From: Telluria antibiotica
Lineage (GTDB): Bacteria > Pseudomonadota > Gammaproteobacteria > Burkholderiales > Burkholderiaceae_D
Direction of reading: 5' to 3'
Assembly: GCF_011682055.1 (NCBI RefSeq)
Contig: NZ_JAAQOM010000021.1
Span: forward strand, 62,001 to 126,000
DNA length: 64,000 bases
This document shows, in pieces, positions 63,063-64,000 of this stretch (position 1 is the first letter of the stretch; each line of letters starts with the position of its first letter). A program made the position numbers and the translations under genes. The notes beneath the pieces were generated by a model. The model was given only the letters and a program-made list of their open reading frames with translations. It was not told where the DNA came from and searched no databases.

Positions 63063-64000
63063 TCAGGTGCCGATTCGGTCGCGGCCCGCTTCCTTGGCGC
63101 GGTACAGCGCCGCGTCGGCCGCCTCGACGAGGCCCCGCTCGTCCTGGCCGGCGACCAGCGTGGCGACGCCGAGCGAACCGGTGATGTGCGGCAGCGGCAG
63201 GCGCATGTCGTCGAACACGATGGTTTCGCGCATGCGCGCACACAGGCGCTCCGCGACCATCACGGCCTGGGCCTGCGGCGTGGCCGGCAGGATCGCCATC
63301 ATCTCCTCGCCGCCGTAGCGCACGGCGAAATCGGTCGGGCGCAAGGCCGCACGGATCACGCCGGCGGCAGCCACCAGGGCGGCGTCGCCCGCCATGTGGC
63401 CGTGCGTGTCGTTGAAGCGCTTGAAGTGGTCGAGGTCGATCATCACGAGCGACAGCGGGCCGCTGTCCTGGCGCGCGCGGGCGACGAGCTTCGGCAGCGC
63501 GTCGTTCAGCCAGGCGCGGTTGTACAGGCCCGTGAGGGCGTCGTTGAGCGACAGCTGGCGGTAGAACTCGCCCAGTTTCTGGCGGCGGCGCAGGCGGGCG
63601 TTCGTCGCGCGGATGCGGAACGACATCAGCCGCAGCAGGTTGCGCGCCACGCCGTTGTGGCTCTCGATCAGCTGCCACACGAGGTCGGGCTCGATCACCA
63701 GGAGTTCGCTGTCTTCCAGCGCGACGATGGCGTCCAGGTTGGCGGCGTCGTCCAGCACGGATTGCTCGCCCACGCTTTCGCCGGGCAGGATGCGGTCGAC
63801 GTTGCCCTCTCCCAGCGCGGCTTCCACGGCGAGGCTGCCCGCGAGCAGGATGTACAGCCGGGCGCGCAGGCCGTCCTCGAGCGCCTCGCCCCGCGGCAAC
63901 CGCACGATCCGGCAATCGGCGAGCGCGCGCGCGACGGCGGGATCGTCGATGTCGCGAAAGAGCTGCAGGTCGCGGATACGGTAGGGGGATGCACCGAAGG
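63063..64000 (-). CDS. Diguanylate cyclase with cyclic-nucleotide-binding-like domain, N-terminus cut
   Basis: The frame is open to the right edge, so the start lies outside. About residues 1-125 of the visible part form a CRP-like cyclic-nucleotide-binding fold (LYILLAGSLAVEAALGEGN, LPGESVGEQSVLDD). A linker helix leads to GGDEF: DALTGLYNR, and the active site GGEEM with an inhibitory RxxD site (RPTD) five residues before it. It probably makes c-di-GMP under control of the sensory domain, whose ligand is unknown. Confidence 0.9.
   Translation of the reverse strand, partial: FGASPYRIRDLQLFRDIDDPAVARALADCRIVRLPRGEALEDGLRARLYILLAGSLAVEAALGEGNVDRILPGESVGEQSVLDDAANLDAIVALEDSELLVIEPDLVWQLIESHNGVARNLLRLMSFRIRATNARLRRRQKLGEFYRQLSLNDALTGLYNRAWLNDALPKLVARARQDSGPLSLVMIDLDHFKRFNDTHGHMAGDAALVAAAGVIRAALRPTDFAVRYGGEEMMAILPATPQAQAVMVAERLCARMRETIVFDDMRLPLPHITGSLGVATLVAGQDERGLVEAADAALYRAKEAGRDRIGT

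Overview
The window is high-GC DNA from a Gram-negative bacterium, most likely a betaproteobacterium of the Oxalobacteraceae (Massilia/Telluria-like). This is inferred from gene content and protein style: lipobox and Sec-type signals, an oxidative L-arabinose pathway, a type-2 PyrF, exodeoxyribonuclease I, and GC-rich genes with long antisense shadow frames. No rRNA, tRNA, CRISPR array, phage gene or transposase was found.

Region 1 (about 1.4-26.3 kb) is an arabinan/L-arabinose utilisation locus. It encodes a GPH-type symporter, an intracellular exo-acting GH43, a mutarotase, and a non-phosphorylative L-arabinose route: SDR 1-dehydrogenase, lactonase, L-arabonate dehydratase, FAH-fold KDA dehydratase and 2-oxoglutarate semialdehyde dehydrogenase. 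Exported enzymes follow: GH51, two endo-arabinanase-like GH43s (one a lipoprotein), a GH127 beta-L-arabinofuranosidase and a fourth GH43. A four-gene ABC importer of the YtfQRT-YjfF (furanose) class and a LysR regulator complete it. Exported enzymes cut arabinan, two importers take up arabino-oligosaccharide and arabinose, and the cytoplasmic pathway ends in 2-oxoglutarate. A composite DNA motif (CGATATCG, 9 nt, AAAAATTGATTGGA) precedes two of the operons, with a diverged copy before the ABC operon. The housekeeping gene rsgA sits inside the locus on the other strand, behind a possible 12-codon leader peptide.

Region 2 (26.5-34.4 kb) has a FAH hydrolase/2-hydroxyacid dehydrogenase pair, a protealysin-like M4 protease with its emfourin-type inhibitor, and a MarR-EmrB-NodT-EmrA drug efflux operon with a palindromic operator at the marR start.

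Region 3 (34.4-41.5 kb) groups molybdenum/formate functions: FdhD, a YdeP-type molybdoenzyme, a MocR-type regulator, a formate/nitrite channel, a small winged-helix protein and MoaA. TACAG direct repeats 25 bp apart lie upstream of the channel and of moaA. Asparaginase, a small secreted protein, pirin and an M20 peptidase follow.

Region 4 (46.4-54.2 kb) is a galactose operon: galT, an M24-fold protein without most of its metal ligands, galK, a GH2 hydrolase, and an 876-residue fusion of a glycosyltransferase to a UDP-galactopyranose-mutase-like flavoprotein.

Region 5 (54.2-64 kb) holds a lipoprotein, a VanZ-like protein, a zinc-ribbon protein, a probable new small RNA gene, an SDR, a LemA/TPM operon, pyrF, an MFS exporter, sbcB and a GGDEF protein cut by the right edge. 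A LOV-like PAS protein is cut by the left edge. A family of palindromic repeats (GTGGGC..GCCCAC with covarying inner stem) occurs in seven intergenic places, and three genes stop inside or at the edge of a copy.
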